From Bacillota bacterium (GTDB lineage: Bacteria > Bacillota > Clostridia > Christensenellales > CAG-138): 47,714 bases of DNA. The translations under genes and the position numbers were made by a program. How positions within the stretch are numbered: position 1 is the first letter of the stretch; each line of letters opens with the position of its first letter. The notes below the pieces were generated by a model. That model had not been told where the DNA came from and did no database searches. It saw nothing but the letters and a program-made list of their open reading frames with translations. Location of the stretch: assembly GCA_023458615.1 (NCBI GenBank), contig JAEWYV010000053.1, forward strand, positions 1 through 47,714. The letters are read 5' to 3'. This document shows, piece after piece, positions 24,245 through 33,442 of this stretch.

Positions 24245-25948
24245 TTACGCCTTCGGCACGGAAACGGCCTTGCCGCTCTTGATCACGCGACCTGCTGCGT
24301 CGAGCTCGACCACCGTGATGGACTTGCCTGCCGCGCAGGTGATCTGCGTGGTGCCGGAAACCAGCGCCGTGTAGCCGACCACCTTGTCGCCGGTGCTCGG
24401 GTTGAAGTCGCCAATGCGGAACTTGAGCGTGGTATTCTCTGCTTCGGCATCGGTCACCGTGAGCACGGTGTCGCCGGATGCAGTGCCTGCCGCAGCCGTG
24501 ACGCCGAGCACACCGAGTGCGGCGTTGGCGTAGTCGATCGGGAAGGTCGCGCTGACCACCGCGTCGGTGTTGTCGTAGCGCACCATGACGAACGCCTCGC
24601 CAATGACCGGTTTGCCGTCGTAGCGCGCATATCCCTTGAAGACCGTCTGGTTTTCGAGGAACTTGACGTGCTCGGACGATTCGATCTTCTGCCCTTCGCG
24701 CTCGGAGAGCAGGTAGAGCGAACCAAATCCGCCGACGATCTCGTTGTCGTCGAGCAGTTCCAGCTCTTCGACCGTGCCGCCGATCACCGGGAACGTATTG
24801 TCGCCAGCGGTGAGCAGCGCGGCCGGGATGAACGCCAGCGCCTTGGCCTTGATATCCATGTGTGTGGCGCGGTTCATGACCCAGAAGGCTTTGCCGTCGG
24901 AGTAGAGCGGGTTTGCCGCGCCCAGCGCCTTGACCAGCGCAATGAAGAACGCTGCACCGGTGCTGTCGGCGATGTTGATCTTGATGATGTTGCTCTCATG
25001 CAGGTCGGTCCATGCGCGCGCGTTGGTTTCCCAGCTGGACGGCTGTGCGGTCTGGTTCAGGCGCGTCACGATCCCGATCGGCATCTTCACACCGGTGCCG
25101 AAGAGGATGGCGCGATCGAGGCCGAGGCCGATCGCCTTGCCGAGCGCGTCCATGATCTCCGCGCCAAGATTCAGGTCGCTGTCCTCCAGATACACGTTGG
25201 AGATCGGAATCCAGCCGCCGATCATGTAGCCGTCCACCTCGATCTGGTTCAGGGTCAGATCCAGCTCGTTGAGAGAGCCGACCGCCTCAATCCAGACCGC
25301 CTCCGGGATCGCGCCCATTATGTTCTGGCGCGCTTTGCCCTTGACGCGCTTGAGGTTGACGTGCTTGACGAGCTTGGAGTACTGCGTCATATTGTCGCGC
25401 AGCACCTCCAGCATGACATCGGGAATCGTCAGCGATGTATTGGTGACGGCGCGCGTCTGGCAGCTGGAGCGGATCTGCGTTAGGAAGGTTTTCACTTCCT
25501 CACGGGCGAAGAATGCCGAACGCTCCTCGTGGGACATGCCGTAAAATTTGGTCCTGGTTACCATGCCGGGTTCCTTTCTGCTCCGATTGTCCGGGAGCGC
25601 GGGTTTGTTCTCTGCCGGGGGTGCGCTGCGCTCGTCGAGCTGCTGCACCTCGGATTCAAGGCCGGAAACGACCTCGTCCAGACGCGTCTGTTCGGTTTCG
25701 TGCGCGGTGAGCTCTTGCTCCAGCGCCGCCTGTTCCGTCTCGATGGCGGTGGCTTCCTGCTCGACCGTATCGCGCTCTTCCTGCGTCGATTCCGCGTTGA
25801 GCTCGTTCAGCGCCGCCTCCGCCGCCTGTTCGCGGGTAACGAGTGCCGTCTGCCTTTCGTCCAGAGCGGAACGACGGCTGCGGTGGTTATCCGCCGCGGT
25901 CTCGGCCGCTTCCAATCTCTTTCGCAGCATTAGCTGTTTGAGTGCCAT
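24245..25948 (-). CDS. HK97-fold major capsid protein with N-terminal delta domain
   Basis: The 567-aa protein is long for the family. Residues 1-105 form a highly charged coiled coil (ALEQELTAHETEQTRLDE pattern), a scaffold-like delta domain probably removed by the protease. The capsid core runs from about residue 150 to 480, with an N-terminal arm, E-loop region and IGLGLDRAILFGTG. The last ~85 residues look like an added immunoglobulin-like surface domain (SGDTVLTVTDAEAENTTLKF, then SGTTQITCAAGKS). It overlaps the protease gene by 19 nt. Confidence 0.87.
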   Translation of the reverse strand: MALKQLMLRKRLEAAETAADNHRSRRSALDERQTALVTREQAAEAALNELNAESTQEERDTVEQEATAIETEQAALEQELTAHETEQTRLDEVVSGLESEVQQLDERSAPPAENKPALPDNRSRKEPGMVTRTKFYGMSHEERSAFFAREEVKTFLTQIRSSCQTRAVTNTSLTIPDVMLEVLRDNMTQYSKLVKHVNLKRVKGKARQNIMGAIPEAVWIEAVGSLNELDLTLNQIEVDGYMIGGWIPISNVYLEDSDLNLGAEIMDALGKAIGLGLDRAILFGTGVKMPIGIVTRLNQTAQPSSWETNARAWTDLHESNIIKINIADSTGAAFFIALVKALGAANPLYSDGKAFWVMNRATHMDIKAKALAFIPAALLTAGDNTFPVIGGTVEELELLDDNEIVGGFGSLYLLSEREGQKIESSEHVKFLENQTVFKGYARYDGKPVIGEAFVMVRYDNTDAVVSATFPIDYANAALGVLGVTAAAGTASGDTVLTVTDAEAENTTLKFRIGDFNPSTGDKVVGYTALVSGTTQITCAAGKSITVVELDAAGRVIKSGKAVSVPKA

Positions 25949-26520
25949 TGATGCATCCTCTCTTTCATGTTCTTCTTCCAGAATTCGAACGACTGCGCCA
26001 TGCGAAGCGACCGCGCAACCGCCTCGGTCTTTTCGTAAGCGGGGAACGTCACGATGGAGCCCTCGTAGAGCCTAACTTCCATGATCGTCCAGTGCTGCGA
26101 TCCGTCCGGATTGATCCGGTAGTCCTCGCGCAGGATATCGAAGCCGACGGAGCACTGCGACATATCCCCTCGCTGCACCCGCGCGTACAGGTTCATGGCG
26201 TCCTGATCCCGTTCGTTGATCTCCACGATGCCCTTGAGGCCGTAGTTGTCGATCGAAAGCGACAGCGTTCCGGCTTTTGTGCGCCCCAGCACCTTGGACA
26301 CGTCATGGTTGGCAAGGCACCGCACGTCCGCGGTGAGCGCGCTGTCGAACGCATGCGCGTCGAAGCTCTCGGTGGCTCCCGGCCACATCTCGTAGACGTC
26401 GCCAAACACGGCAAAATACGTTTCGATCGTTCTCTTACCGTCCAATTCCTCTGCGCGGAACTGCGACGGTTGAAAACTGCGAATCTGCCGCTCCATGCCG
26501 CGTGTATTAGCTTCCGCCAT
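25930..26520 (-). CDS. HK97-type prohead maturation protease
   Basis: The 196-aa product cuts the capsid delta domain during maturation. The expected catalytic residues are present: histidine in CLANHDVSKVLGRT and serine in MSQCSVGF. I chose the ATG at 26520 because AAAGGAG lies 7-10 nt upstream; the longer frame upstream is within the portal gene in another reading frame. The tail is rich in charged residues (FEFWKKNMKERM). Confidence 0.88.
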   Translation of the reverse strand: MAEANTRGMERQIRSFQPSQFRAEELDGKRTIETYFAVFGDVYEMWPGATESFDAHAFDSALTADVRCLANHDVSKVLGRTKAGTLSLSIDNYGLKGIVEINERDQDAMNLYARVQRGDMSQCSVGFDILREDYRINPDGSQHWTIMEVRLYEGSIVTFPAYEKTEAVARSLRMAQSFEFWKKNMKERMHQWHSNS

Positions 26521-27709
26521 CCCCGTTTTCTCCTTTCTTGCCGGACGATTCCAGCTTCTTTTGGTCACCGATTTTGGAATACGGAATGTAGTTTTCCAGA
26601 ACGGCCAGTTCGGATAACCCATCCCTTGGGTCGTAACCCAGCGCATCTCGGGCTTCGTTTCGGTCAATGATGGCTCGGTCCACCAGATTGCAGTTCACTT
26701 CGCCCAACTCTGTGATGGAGTACGCATACAGTGAGCGCGGGTTGAACCGGAAATACCAGTTCGGGGAAACGAGCAGTTTGCGTGTCAGCTCCTGTTCGAT
26801 TGCCCGTGCTATCGGTAGCACGACAATGCGAATGAAGGCGTTGAACTCATCCTGGTCAAACTTCCCGACGCCCACTAAAAAAGGCGGCACGCCAATGATG
26901 GCTGCTGCCGTCCGTTTGTCGAGATTGATGCTGTCGATGATCGCGAGGTCGTTGAGGTTCAGTGGCGCGACCTTCTCAATGGCAAACGCCTCCGCCGGAA
27001 TGAACCACGGCTGCCCATGCTCGGAACTGCTCAGGTATTGTTCCGAGAGCTTCCTGCGCCCTTCCGGAGAGGCAAACTCTTCGGTCAGCCCGTCCACCTT
27101 GACGATGATCGACGGCGCGGGGCTTTCCATGAGCGCTGCAGCGGTGGTTCTTGCCCGCGCCAGCTGTTTTGCCACGTTCTTGAGCAAGACCGCATATCCC
27201 AGCCCGCGCCACGGATGCTCCGGGTCGGGGTTGAGGACGAAGTGCAGCACCTCGTCGTGGTCGAACCGCTCTCCGCGAATCAGAAGATCATACCCATATT
27301 CATGATCAAGGATGGAGTACTTGCTCCGCGCAAGCGGTTCGATATCGTCCAGCAGGTTTCCGCGGTAGTGTGGAATCTGTACGCTGTTGCCACCGATGAT
27401 CATGTCCTTTACGATGGTTTCCACCCATGCTTTTCGGGTGATGTATTTGCAGGGCGTGATGTCCACTTTGCGGGAGAGCTCGTTCTTGATCCGCTTGTCG
27501 CCATCCCGCGCGTTTTCCATGAGGTGGATCGTCATGGAGCTGACCAGATCGGCAATGCGCTGGATCGCGGTCTGGATTTCGGGGTTCTCGCTCAGCGGCG
27601 TGTACCCGGTTAAAAGACCGTAGGTCTCCGGTGAACAGAGCCATGTCAAGCCGCTGAACGTCCGCTGCTCGTTGGGCGCGCGCGCTTTGCGCGCTTGCTT
27701 CTTTGCCAT
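26507..27709 (-). CDS. Portal protein
   Basis: The 400-aa protein is an HK97-family portal, forming the ring through which DNA enters and leaves the head. Typical elements are an N-terminal region with NPEIQTAIQRIADLVSSM, a middle DHEYGYDLLIRGERFDHDEVLHF segment, and AAAIIGVPPFLVGVG with EFNAFIRIVVLPIARAIEQEL, the long stem helix. The ATG at 27709 follows GGAGGAAG, 3 nt after the terminase stop. The C-terminal 20 residues are polar and glycine-rich. Confidence 0.9.
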   Translation of the reverse strand: MAKKQARKARAPNEQRTFSGLTWLCSPETYGLLTGYTPLSENPEIQTAIQRIADLVSSMTIHLMENARDGDKRIKNELSRKVDITPCKYITRKAWVETIVKDMIIGGNSVQIPHYRGNLLDDIEPLARSKYSILDHEYGYDLLIRGERFDHDEVLHFVLNPDPEHPWRGLGYAVLLKNVAKQLARARTTAAALMESPAPSIIVKVDGLTEEFASPEGRRKLSEQYLSSSEHGQPWFIPAEAFAIEKVAPLNLNDLAIIDSINLDKRTAAAIIGVPPFLVGVGKFDQDEFNAFIRIVVLPIARAIEQELTRKLLVSPNWYFRFNPRSLYAYSITELGEVNCNLVDRAIIDRNEARDALGYDPRDGLSELAVLENYIPYSKIGDQKKLESSGKKGENGDGGS

Positions 27710-27711
27710 TC

Positions 27712-29445
27712 TTATTCTTCCTCCAGCCATTTCTGGGCTTTGCGACTGCGCTCCAGCGATTCCAGCATCCTCACACAGGCGAACACCGACGCGTCGAACA
27801 CGTCGATCCTCTGCTCCGGCTCGATCTTGTCGTACTGGATCATGTCGTCCGTCTTTTCGATCGCATGCACGTTTTGCACACAGTACTCGAACGGAGCGGC
27901 GTGGCAGTAGTACAGCTGCCCGTTCTTCGCCTTGACTTCGATGTGCCGGAATCCTTCCGACTTTTTGTAGAAATACTGCGGTTGGTCAAACACCTTGAAT
28001 CCCGCCGTCTTCATGCCGATGAAATACTCGCGGCAGAACTTTCGGTCGTGCCCGATCTCCGCGATGTTAAAACCGGAAGACCGCATCTGATTGAACCAGT
28101 TGACAACCTCCGCATGGTTCACCGTGGGGTTGTTGCTCATGGTGAGCCAGCCGTCGTCCTTCCAGCCAAAGAGCGGGATATTGTCCTCGTCCGCTTTCTT
28201 GTACGCCGCTGTGATGGGAAACCAGCAGTGCGAGACGATGATGTCCACGTCCTTGTAACTGCCGTACAGCGCCGCGGTGGTCAGATCGTGCAGCCGTGAG
28301 AGGTCGGCCCCGCCGTACCACTTGACCGGGAGCTTGGCAAGCTCGGCCAGTGTCCAGCCATACTTCGCGTCACTCCTGCGGAACTCCTCCACGTCGAAAT
28401 ATGCCTTCATGGCCGAAGTGAAGATGTTCAGGCGCTTGGCTAAGAAGTCCTTTCTCTGCTGCGGATCGTTCTGTGCCTGAATGGAATCGTCCATGATCTC
28501 CGCCGGGCGGATGGACACGCCGTAGTTCGGGTTCGCTTTTTCCTGCTCGATTGCGCTGGTGTAGTCTACGTCGCCGTGCTCGTCCTCGTCCGCCTTGCAG
28601 ATGAAGATGAACAGCTGCTCGTCCGGGCAGGTACGGTTTAGCACCCGCCTGCAATATTGCAGCCGCTGATAACAAAACCCGGTCGGGTTGTCGCCGCCGG
28701 TCGTAATCCCGATGCAAAGGCGGTTACTGTACGCCTTGCCCGATTCTTTGATGACGTTGTACTGCTTCGCGCTCTTGTACGCGTGCAGCTCGTCGCAGAT
28801 CTGGATATTCGCCACCAGCGAGTCCTGCTTGTCGGGGTTGGCCGCAAGCGCCTCGATCCGGAGCGAACCGGTGACGCGCCCTTTGTCAAAGAACGTGCGC
28901 GCAATCGAGTGCTCGGCGTTGTTGTCCAGCACCCTAAACTTCCGCAGTTCGCCCATCTGATCCAGATTGAACAGGATATGGTCGAACGCCTGCCGCGCCT
29001 GTTTGAGCGCAGCTCCCACGATGTAGATGCGCGATCCGCTCCTGCGCTCCAGAAACGCCAGCGCCAGTGCCAGCGCTGCGGCGAACGGGGTCTTGCCATT
29101 CTTCCGGGCAATAAAAAGGAACGCCTCTTTAAAGCGGCGCTCCTTCGTTCCCTTGAGTCGGAACCCAAGCAGGTTGTAGACGATGAACTTCTCCCAAGGT
29201 TCGAGCAACAACGGTTTTCCCAGCAGCGGCTCGCCCCGGATCGATTCACCCTCCTTGTGGGACACGCATGTTTCGATGAACCGGATCACAAACTCCGGGT
29301 CTTTGCAGTCCAGTTCGTAGGCCGGATTCTCCAGATCGCGGAAGAACCGCTCGCACTCCTGCACCTTTTCCTTACACGCGATCTTCCGGCCTTCTACGAT
29401 GCTCCGGGCATATTCGACAACAACGTCATATCCGGTCGGCTTCAT
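27712..29445 (-). CDS. terL: Terminase large subunit
   Basis: The 577-aa packaging motor has an ATPase domain with a Walker A-like ARKNGKT at 113-119 and a Walker B ending QICDELHAY near 215, and a C-terminal RNase H-like nuclease starting GGADLSRLHDLTTAAL near 410. This is the HK97/lambdoid-type large terminase common in Firmicutes siphophages. The gene overlaps terS by 20 nt and is followed at once by the portal gene. Confidence 0.92.
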   Translation of the reverse strand: MKPTGYDVVVEYARSIVEGRKIACKEKVQECERFFRDLENPAYELDCKDPEFVIRFIETCVSHKEGESIRGEPLLGKPLLLEPWEKFIVYNLLGFRLKGTKERRFKEAFLFIARKNGKTPFAAALALALAFLERRSGSRIYIVGAALKQARQAFDHILFNLDQMGELRKFRVLDNNAEHSIARTFFDKGRVTGSLRIEALAANPDKQDSLVANIQICDELHAYKSAKQYNVIKESGKAYSNRLCIGITTGGDNPTGFCYQRLQYCRRVLNRTCPDEQLFIFICKADEDEHGDVDYTSAIEQEKANPNYGVSIRPAEIMDDSIQAQNDPQQRKDFLAKRLNIFTSAMKAYFDVEEFRRSDAKYGWTLAELAKLPVKWYGGADLSRLHDLTTAALYGSYKDVDIIVSHCWFPITAAYKKADEDNIPLFGWKDDGWLTMSNNPTVNHAEVVNWFNQMRSSGFNIAEIGHDRKFCREYFIGMKTAGFKVFDQPQYFYKKSEGFRHIEVKAKNGQLYYCHAAPFEYCVQNVHAIEKTDDMIQYDKIEPEQRIDVFDASVFACVRMLESLERSRKAQKWLEEE

Positions 29446-29791
29446 CTAAAAACTGGTCTAGCTTGGACTGACCCGTTCCGCCGTCACCGGTCGCACGTCT
29501 TGCCGACGGGTCAACCTGACCGAGGTACTGTTTCCCCAGCCAAATCGCCATACTGGGGTTGCGCTCCGCCAGCTTAAACTGCGAACGCAAAAGAGACGCT
29601 TTCCCATATGCCCGGAAGTGGGATTGCATCTCTTCAAAGGTCTGTTTGTATTTCTCCCGTACAAGGCGATCCAGCGTCTTTTCCGAAACGTCCATAACGG
29701 CGCAAATATCCGCCTTCGAACACTGGATTTTGCAGAGGGCTTCGAACTGCTCAAAGTCCCTGTTCGTCCATGTTTTTGGGGGTCTGGGCAT
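29426..29791 (-). CDS. terS: Terminase small subunit
   Basis: The 121-aa protein recognises phage DNA for packaging. A helix-turn-helix lies near the start (CSKADICAVMDVSEKTLDRLV), then a helical oligomerisation region (TFEEMQSHFRAYGKASLL) and WLGKQYLGQVDP, a motif common in small terminases. The start at 29791 is chosen because GGAGGGCG precedes it by about 8 nt. Confidence 0.85.
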   Translation of the reverse strand: MPRPPKTWTNRDFEQFEALCKIQCSKADICAVMDVSEKTLDRLVREKYKQTFEEMQSHFRAYGKASLLRSQFKLAERNPSMAIWLGKQYLGQVDPSARRATGDGGTGQSKLDQFLDEADRI

Positions 29792-29917
29792 GTTCTTTCG
29801 CCCTCCTTTCTTCAGGGAGTTTTTCCCTGTACCCCCTTTTATTTTCGCGCACACTTGGAAGAGGGGATGGCCCCTGGTAGCAAAAGAGTGCTGCCGAATT
29901 GCCTTGACCGGGGGGGA

Positions 29918-30160
29918 TCAATGCCTGCCGCCCTTCTCCGGGTGTCGCTTACTGTGGCACTTATGGCAGAGCGCGATCCCGTTGCTTAAGCTGTACGCAA
30001 GGTCCGGTCGCTCTGTGATTGGTTCGATATGGTGCGCTACCTCTGCCGGTACCATGCGTCCGTATCGCTTGCAGTCCTGACAGAGGTGCTTGTCCCTGCG
30101 CATGACCGCTGCCGACCAATCACGGTGCCGCTGTTTGTTGTACGCAGGGTTTGCGGACAT
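29918..30160 (-). CDS. HNH endonuclease
   Basis: The 80-aa protein has an HNH fold: a zinc pair C28xxC31 (LCQDC), VAHHIEP, LSNGIALCHKCHSKRH. HNH proteins next to terminase genes nick or cut DNA and are needed for packaging in cos-type phages. It starts after TTGAGGAATAA and is the first gene of the late operon. Its position suggests the packaging site is close by. Confidence 0.88.
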   Translation of the reverse strand: MSANPAYNKQRHRDWSAAVMRRDKHLCQDCKRYGRMVPAEVAHHIEPITERPDLAYSLSNGIALCHKCHSKRHPEKGGRH

Positions 30161-30305
30161 TTGTTATTCCTCAAGTTGTGTTTAGCACTCGCATTCTCTA
30201 CAATCTAGGACGATAATAGGGTAAAGACATCGTTATTGTTGGTCATTGGCAATTGTCGCCTTTCTCCCAACATTTAGACGATGCCTTTTTTTATTTTCGA
30301 AAAAA

Positions 30306-31475
30306 TCAAATCAGCATCGCCGTTTCCCCGGTGAACTTCTCCCACCGGTCGATGATGACGTCAACATATCGCGCGTCTTTCTCCATACAGTAGCAGGTGC
30401 GTCCGTTTTGCTCCGCTGCGATGATACTTGTGCCCGAACCGCCGAAGAGGTCCAGCACCACGTCGCCACCCTTGGTGTTGTTCTGCATCTGATAGTCGAA
30501 CAGCGGAATCGGTTTCATGGTCGGGTGCTCCTTGCTGCGCGTCGGCCGGTCGAACTCCAGCACGGTCGTCTGCTTGCGGTCGCTTGCCCAGAGGTGGCCT
30601 GCGCCTTCCTTCCATCCGTAGAGGCACGGCTCGTGCTTCCACTGATAGTCCTGCCGTCCCATGACCATGCTGTTCTTCACCCAGATCAGGCACTGGCGCA
30701 CGGTCAGCCCTGCCTCCTGCGCCGCTGCACGGAAGATGTATCCGTTCGAGTCTGCGTGCCAGATATAGAACACCGCGCCCAGCTTCATGTGTTCCTGCGC
30801 GTTGGTGAACGCCTGCACAAGAAAACTGAGGAACGAATCGTCCGACTGCACGTCGTTTTCGATGGTCAGCTCCTCCTTCGTCTTGCCCTTGTAGTCCACG
30901 TTATATGGTGGATCGGTCAACATCAAATCCGCCTGCGCGCCGTCCATGAGGAGCGCAACGTCCTCCGCGTTAGTACTATCCCCGCACATGAGGCGATGTC
31001 GACCGAGGCGATAGACCTGCCCTGCCATACTCTTTGGTGTGGTCGGCAGTTCCGGCTCATAACCGTCATCCACGGCTTCCTGCTCCAGCTCCGGCAGATC
31101 AAACCCGGTGAGCGTTACATCAAAGCCAAGATCATCCAGAAACTTCAGTTCTTCATTGAGCAGACCGATATCCCACGTTGCGTGTTCCGCGAGGTGATTG
31201 TCCGCCAGCATATACGCGCGACGCTGTGCTTCTGTCAGGTGTTCCACGAAGATGCACGGCACAGCGGTCATGCCCTCCGCGATTGCCGCGGCAAGCCGCC
31301 CGTGTCCAGCGATGATCTTTCTATCCTTATCGATCAGCAGCGGATTGACGAAGCCAAACTCACGCAGCGAGCGCCGCAGTTCCATGATCTGTTCATCGCT
31401 GTGCTTTCGGGCGTTGCGTTCGTCCGGCTTGATCTCGGCGACCGGAACTATATCGAATTTGTTGGTAATTTGCAT
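30306..31475 (-). CDS. ParB-domain and DNA methyltransferase fusion
   Basis: The 389-aa protein has an N-terminal ParB/sulfiredoxin-like domain (residues 5-100: IVPVAEIKPDERNARKH, then GHGRLAAAIAEG) and a C-terminal amino-methyltransferase with DPPYNVDY and, later, VLDLFGGSGTS: the beta-class order of DPPY first and FxGxG second. It makes N4-methylcytosine or N6-methyladenine. Such fusions are frequent in phages and may protect phage DNA from host restriction. No partner nuclease is seen. It is transcribed with the leftward phage genes, upstream of HNH. Confidence 0.88.
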   Translation of the reverse strand: MQITNKFDIVPVAEIKPDERNARKHSDEQIMELRRSLREFGFVNPLLIDKDRKIIAGHGRLAAAIAEGMTAVPCIFVEHLTEAQRRAYMLADNHLAEHATWDIGLLNEELKFLDDLGFDVTLTGFDLPELEQEAVDDGYEPELPTTPKSMAGQVYRLGRHRLMCGDSTNAEDVALLMDGAQADLMLTDPPYNVDYKGKTKEELTIENDVQSDDSFLSFLVQAFTNAQEHMKLGAVFYIWHADSNGYIFRAAAQEAGLTVRQCLIWVKNSMVMGRQDYQWKHEPCLYGWKEGAGHLWASDRKQTTVLEFDRPTRSKEHPTMKPIPLFDYQMQNNTKGGDVVLDLFGGSGTSIIAAEQNGRTCYCMEKDARYVDVIIDRWEKFTGETAMLI

Positions 31476-31679
31476 GTGGCCTCCAAAACGAAAAATGACG
31501 CCCGCTGGCGTCGAAAAGATATTGAGATCAACTTTGTCTCAGCTTGGTCTCTGTAAATATTGATAATATCATTTTATCAAGTTAATACGGTTATAATCGG
31601 ACATTTTTATGATATACATTTTAAATGCAATTGTTAATATGATTACTAACTTTTTCAGCTCTAAAGTCGATATAACCTA

Positions 31680-31708
31680 TTGTTCCAAACCGCGAGATTA
31701 TCTATAAT
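31680..31708 (+). promoter_or_regulatory. Promoter of the lipoprotein pair
   Basis: TTGTTC, a 17-nt spacer and TATAAT precede the first lipoprotein gene, with GGAGGAATC as ribosome binding site. The operon runs against the surrounding phage genes, so it could be expressed in the lysogen. Upstream, TTGATAA and TTATCAA form a perfect inverted repeat (near 31560-31580) that may be an operator. Confidence 0.55.
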
Positions 31709-31739
31709 AACTGTATGTCACTGATTAAGTGGAGGAATC

Positions 31740-32513
31740 ATGAAACACATCAATCATCTAATTAGAACTATTCTAGTAAGTGCGATTACATTTAGTTTTT
31801 TTCTTTCCCTCGCATGTGCGCCAGGAAGTATGACTGCAAGCGCAACAACGCCGGAACCAACGTCGACGGCGACAGCAACACCCACACCAGAGCCGACGCC
31901 AACGCCAACGCCAGCTGCAACACCAACACCTACTCCCATGCCTGAGTTGACTTATGAGCAAAAAAAGGCATTGTTAGGAATAAACGATGATATGACGCCT
32001 CAAATTGTAGGAACTCTTTACTGTTATAATATAACCTTTAACAATGAAAGTGGAAGAATATGGTGTGTTTCATATACGAATGAAAACGATCCAAATAAGT
32101 ATGAAATGTATAGTGTTTGTAATAGAGAATATTTATTCACACTCCAGCTTCCAGCAGGTGCTACTGGAATATTTGAATATTCGAAATATCTATTCGAATC
32201 AAGTAAGAATCTAAGAAATCTGGTATTGGTAAATTCAACCGCCATAGCTGATATGGCATCGACTTATGATATCTGGAACATTGATTATAATAACAATGGA
32301 TTTTTAAAGAATTTACAGGAGAAAACTAACCAAGACTGGGAAGCAGTTCTATATACACTTCTTTCAAAAGAGCAAATTGTCGACTTGATTATTGATTCTA
32401 CACCGCAAGATGAAATCATACCATTTTGGGTGTATACCCCCGGAGCACAAATTCCAGAAGAGTTAAAAGGAATCTACAGTGAAGAAGATTATCCACCTGC
32501 ACCAGCAGAGTAA
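31740..32513 (+). CDS. Secreted lipoprotein with proline/threonine linker (first of pair)
   Basis: The 257-aa protein begins with a lipoprotein signal peptide (basic MKHINHLIR, hydrophobic core, lipobox LSLAC with the lipid-bearing Cys26). A proline/threonine linker of TPTPEPTPTPT type follows (about residues 37-70), spacing the folded domain from the membrane. The rest is a polar, tyrosine- and asparagine-rich domain I do not recognise. As an outward-facing protein expressed against the phage operons, it fits a lysogenic conversion gene, perhaps blocking superinfection. That is inference. The coding sequence is AT-rich compared with neighbours. Confidence 0.75.
   Translation: MKHINHLIRTILVSAITFSFFLSLACAPGSMTASATTPEPTSTATATPTPEPTPTPTPAATPTPTPMPELTYEQKKALLGINDDMTPQIVGTLYCYNITFNNESGRIWCVSYTNENDPNKYEMYSVCNREYLFTLQLPAGATGIFEYSKYLFESSKNLRNLVLVNSTAIADMASTYDIWNIDYNNNGFLKNLQEKTNQDWEAVLYTLLSKEQIVDLIIDSTPQDEIIPFWVYTPGAQIPEELKGIYSEEDYPPAPAE
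31848..31909 (+). repeat. Duplicated linker-coding DNA, copy 1
   Basis: This 62-bp stretch encodes the proline/threonine linker of the first lipoprotein. It differs from 32683-32744 at one base only (GTCG versus GCCG). The flanking sequences of the two genes are much less alike. Confidence 0.8.
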
Positions 32514-32577
32514 CGGAAGGTATAGATAACTTAAAGCGATAAATCATCTTACTATAATCTTGCTTATAGGAGGAACC

Positions 32578-33330
32578 ATGACCCACAGCACTCGTACATT
32601 CGCCCTCGTGCTCGTAATTCTGTTCGTATGCACTGCAGGCCTCTTCGCCTGTGCCTCAGCAAACGAGGCGATTCTCGTTAACACGCCGGAACCAACGCCG
32701 ACGGCGACAGCAACACCCACACCAGAGCCGACGCCAACGCCAACTCCGGTTCCAACAACGCAAGCAGAATATGAAGAAGAATATTCAAAATTGGGGATGA
32801 TTGATTCGAATAGAGTTATACCAGGTATTAATCTGAAATTGATAGTATTTAAAACTATAGATAACTGTTATCGAATGGCATTTGGTATATCAACGGTTAA
32901 TAAATATGATAACGGAGGATCTCTTTATGATTTATTTAGTGGAGAAAAATTATTTACTTTTGATAAAAACAGTTTCCCTGCTATTTTAGATAAGCATTCA
33001 GTGGATACTGTAGCTCCTTACAATGAATCCTTGTTGCAAGCGACTTTTATTCGTTTAAGCACTCCATTAAATCAACTTCTTGATTTTCCAGAATTAGGTA
33101 TAGATTTTCCTTTGAGCCGAGAATTGTATGATATATTTGCAGCAGATGATGAAGCAGTTTTTTCTAAACAAGAACTAGGAGACATATTTCTAAAATATAT
33201 TCCGAAAGAATATAGAATGTATGGAGTGGACCTCATTCCTGGAAATCCTAATATGAGGATGACAACTTATCCAGGCCCAACAGTCAGTCCAAGCCCTAAC
33301 CCTACTTCCACAATTTCCCCTGAAAAATAA
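32578..33330 (+). CDS. Secreted lipoprotein with proline/threonine linker (second of pair)
   Basis: The 250-aa protein has its own lipoprotein signal (lipobox GLFAC, Cys25) and the same kind of linker as the gene before, then a different domain ending in a second short TPSPNPTS-type tail. I chose the ATG at 32578 because AGGAGG lies just before it. I recognise no fold in the mature part. The pair are paralogues in layout (signal, linker, ~160-aa domain) but the domains diverge. They probably act together at the cell surface. Confidence 0.75.
   Translation: MTHSTRTFALVLVILFVCTAGLFACASANEAILVNTPEPTPTATATPTPEPTPTPTPVPTTQAEYEEEYSKLGMIDSNRVIPGINLKLIVFKTIDNCYRMAFGISTVNKYDNGGSLYDLFSGEKLFTFDKNSFPAILDKHSVDTVAPYNESLLQATFIRLSTPLNQLLDFPELGIDFPLSRELYDIFAADDEAVFSKQELGDIFLKYIPKEYRMYGVDLIPGNPNMRMTTYPGPTVSPSPNPTSTISPEK
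32683..32744 (+). repeat. Duplicated linker-coding DNA, copy 2
   Basis: Copy of 31848-31909 with one difference in 62 bp. Such high DNA identity in otherwise divergent genes points to recent gene conversion or to strong codon constraint in the linker. Confidence 0.8.
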
Positions 33331-33442
33331 TATAGAGAAACCGCTTGCTACATATAGAATTTGGCATAGAACACCTGATTATCCACCAATATCTGCAGAG
33401 TAGACAGAGAATTTAGCCATATCCAGTAGAAGGCCTTTTTCA

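Noticed and set aside
24080..25483. 467-codon open frame on the plus strand opposite the capsid gene
   Set aside because: It is the antisense of a clear capsid gene, has unusual composition and no phage-like content; long antisense frames are common in GC-rich DNA.
30246..31556. 436-codon plus-strand frame opposite the ParB-methyltransferase gene
   Set aside because: The minus strand carries DPPY and FGGSG motifs; the plus frame has no recognisable features.
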